DNA of 8,051 nucleotides, taken from NCBI GenBank assembly GCA_026125925.1, contig JAHCKF010000147.1, positions 1-8,051 of the forward strand. The letters run 5' to 3'. The notes below the pieces were generated by a model. It was given only the letters and a program-made list of their open reading frames with translations. It ran no database searches and was not told the origin of the DNA. The position numbers and the translations under genes are program-made. This DNA comes from Pseudolabrys sp. (GTDB taxonomy: Bacteria; Pseudomonadota; Alphaproteobacteria; Rhizobiales; Xanthobacteraceae). Below, one piece after another: positions 6,538 to 8,051 of the stretch (position 1 is the first letter of the stretch; every line of letters begins with the position of its first letter).

Positions 6538-6553
6538 GACAAACGGAAAAACG

Positions 6554-7198
6554 TCAGCGCGGGAACATGTGAAGGTAGGGCGCGGCCTCCGCGAGCGCGC
6601 GGGCATAGGACGGCCGTTCTTTCAGCCGCGCCAGGTAAGCGGCGAGCGCCGGATAGCGGCCGGCCAGCGGTTCGATGCCCTCATTGACGTAGAACAGGGC
6701 GGGCGCGGCCGCGCAGTCGGCCAGCGTGAAATTCTCGCCCATCGCCCAGGCGCGCCCCGCCATCTCCGGCTCGACGATGGCGAGCGCGGTGTGGATCGCC
6801 TTGGTCGCCTGCGCGACGCCGTGCGGGTCTTTCTTGTCCGCCGGGCGGATGCGGTCGCCGATCACCTTCTGCATCTGGTTGTGGACATGCAGGTCGTAGA
6901 AACGGTCCAGCGCCCGCACCGCCAGCATGGCCTCCGGCTCGCGCGGGATCAGCGCCACCGGGCCGGGATAGCGCAACGCCAGATAGTCGATGATCGGCGT
7001 CGATTCCGGGAGGACGCGGTCGCCGTCCGTCAGCACCGGAAACTTGCCGACCGGCCAGAGCTTCAGGAACGGCTCGCGGCTCTCCGCCTTGTGCAGCTCG
7101 ACGAGCTGGGGCGTGAACGGGATGCCGTTCTCGTAAAGCGCGATCAGCACCTTGTGGCAGTAGGAGGAGAGGGGATGCAGATAGAGCGTCAGCGCCAT
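6554..7198 (-). CDS. Glutathione S-transferase family protein
   Basis: Encodes 214 residues with the two-domain cytosolic GST layout. The N-terminal thioredoxin-like domain (about 1-80) starts MALTLYLHPLSSYCHKVLIALYE; the SSYC segment (11-14) offers the candidate catalytic Ser/Cys. The cis-proline lies in VGKFPVL (Pro54) and the glutathione-binding Glu-Ser pair is Glu65-Ser66 in LPESTPIIDYL. The all-helical C-terminal domain (about 90-214) includes the capping-box segment AMGENFTLADCAAAPALFYV. It probably conjugates or reduces substrates with glutathione in the cytoplasm; the class and substrate cannot be told. The ATG is supported by GGAG (7206-7209) 7 bases upstream. It lies 61 bases downstream of purK in the same direction, so the two may share a transcript, though their functions look unrelated. 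Confidence 0.92.
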   Translation of the reverse strand: MALTLYLHPLSSYCHKVLIALYENGIPFTPQLVELHKAESREPFLKLWPVGKFPVLTDGDRVLPESTPIIDYLALRYPGPVALIPREPEAMLAVRALDRFYDLHVHNQMQKVIGDRIRPADKKDPHGVAQATKAIHTALAIVEPEMAGRAWAMGENFTLADCAAAPALFYVNEGIEPLAGRYPALAAYLARLKERPSYARALAEAAPYLHMFPR

Positions 7199-7245
7199 GG
7201 CGTTACTCCAGCAACAATTCGTTGGTCGCTTAGTCTAACCGTAGT

Positions 7246-7259
7246 CGCGGCGCGCCGCG
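7246..7259. repeat. Perfect 14-bp GC palindrome between purK and the GST gene
   Basis: CGCGGCGCGCCGCG is its own reverse complement and directly follows the purK stop codon (7260-7262, minus strand). No T-run follows, so a terminator role is weak. In such GC-rich DNA it may be chance. Confidence 0.4.
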
Positions 7260-8051
7260 TCAGCGTTCCGGCCGCACCCGGGTGATATGCCCCATCTTGC
7301 GGCCGGCGCGCGCTTCCTTCTTGCCGTAGATATGCACCGAGGCGCCGGGTACTTTCATCCAGCGCGCCGCGTCCTCGATCTCGGCGCCGATCAGGTTGAT
7401 CATCTCGACGCGGCCGAGCCGCAGCGGCTTGCCGAGCGGCAGTCCGGCGATGGCGCGGATGTGTTGCTCGAACTGCGACACCGTCGCGCCGTCGATGGTC
7501 CAGTGGCCGGAATTGTGCACCCGCGGCGCGATCTCGTTGACCATCAGCTCGGTGGCGCGGCCACGCTTCACCGCGAACATCTCGACCGCCAGCACGCCGA
7601 CATAGCCGAGTGCCTCGGCGATTTTGGTCGCGATGCGCCGCGCCTCGCGCTCGGTCGCGGGCGGCACCCGCGCCGGCACCCGCGACACTTTCAGAATGTG
7701 GTCGCGGTGCTGGTTCTCGGTGACGTCGAAGCAAACCACCTTGCCATTCTTGTCGCGCGCCGCCACCACCGAGACCTCGCGCTGGAACCGGATGAAGCCT
7801 TCGAGGATGCAGGGCGCGTTCTTCAGCCCGCGCCATGCCGCGATCGGGTCGCTGCCGGCCGCGATCTTGGCCTGGCCCTTGCCGTCATAGCCGAGCGTGC
7901 GCGTCTTCAGCACGGCCGGCAGGGCAACCTTGTCGATGGCCTCGGCAAGCTGCGTCGCCGAATGCACCGGGGCGTAGGGCGCGGTCGGGATCTTCAGGCT
8001 CTTGACGAAATCCTTCTCGATCAGCCGGTCCTGCGTCGTCTCCAGCACGCG
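7260..8051 (-). CDS. purK: N5-carboxyaminoimidazole ribonucleotide synthase, C-terminal fragment
   Basis: This is the last 263 residues of PurK; the first roughly 90-100 lie beyond the right edge, the E. coli protein being 355 residues. PurK uses ATP and bicarbonate to carboxylate aminoimidazole ribonucleotide in de novo purine synthesis. It has the ATP-grasp fold. In the fragment, ETTQDRLIEKDF begins the domain and KTRTLGYDGKGQ (49-60) is the glycine-rich ATP-binding loop. EGFIRFQREVSVV, FDVTENQHRDHILKVSRVP and VEMFAV follow. The metal/substrate segment NEIAPRVHNSGHWTIDGATVSQFEQH (172-197) is very characteristic of PurK. The TGA stop is at 7260-7262. The frame is open to the window edge, so the GTG at 8046-8048 is an internal valine, not a start. 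purE usually lies just upstream, here outside the window. Confidence 0.96.
   Translation of the reverse strand, partial: RVLETTQDRLIEKDFVKSLKIPTAPYAPVHSATQLAEAIDKVALPAVLKTRTLGYDGKGQAKIAAGSDPIAAWRGLKNAPCILEGFIRFQREVSVVAARDKNGKVVCFDVTENQHRDHILKVSRVPARVPPATEREARRIATKIAEALGYVGVLAVEMFAVKRGRATELMVNEIAPRVHNSGHWTIDGATVSQFEQHIRAIAGLPLGKPLRLGRVEMINLIGAEIEDAARWMKVPGASVHIYGKKEARAGRKMGHITRVRPER

Noticed and set aside
1..8051. CRISPR array, prophage, insertion sequence or defence island
   Set aside because: No regularly spaced repeats, transposase, integrase or effector-like genes are visible; the window is core metabolic genes.

Overview
This is a high-GC window from an alphaproteobacterium. Codon usage, gene content and a repeat of a type I associate with Bradyrhizobium and Rhodopseudomonas suggest Rhizobiales, probably Nitrobacteraceae/Bradyrhizobiaceae. 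That placement is inference. The content is mainly core metabolism. I see no phage genes, transposase, CRISPR array, tRNA, rRNA or defence system.

Layout, left to right. Positions 2-355 (+) are the 3' end of pntB, the NADP(H)-binding domain of proton-translocating transhydrogenase. Positions 390-1256 (+) encode an SDR/NAD-dependent epimerase-like protein. Positions 1391-1696 (+) encode a small exported protein of unknown function. It sits behind a compact leader with a candidate promoter and several competing stems, one of which would hide its ribosome binding site. A strong hairpin terminator at 1718-1742 separates it from the convergent rpsU (1795-2103, -), which encodes ribosomal protein bS21 with a glycine/arginine-rich tail. 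A non-coding, palindrome-dense stretch (2104-2630) separates rpsU from the divergent sulfate operon.

The sulfate operon (2631-6450, +) has the classical order sbp-cysT-cysW-cysA: periplasmic sulfate-binding protein, two permeases and the ATPase. Together they form one ABC importer that feeds sulfate to assimilation and cysteine synthesis. The cysT frame is broken near 4310. Comparison with the homologous site in cysW points to loss of two bases, so the importer is either inactivated or the sequence has an error there. The operon ends at a nested palindromic repeat (6454-6537).

On the minus strand, at the right end, lie a glutathione S-transferase (6554-7198) and, upstream of it in the same direction, a purK fragment (7260-8051) of purine biosynthesis that runs off the window edge.

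No clear new multi-gene system is present. The observations most worth following are the structured leader in front of the 1391 gene, the cysT frameshift and the composite repeat after cysA.
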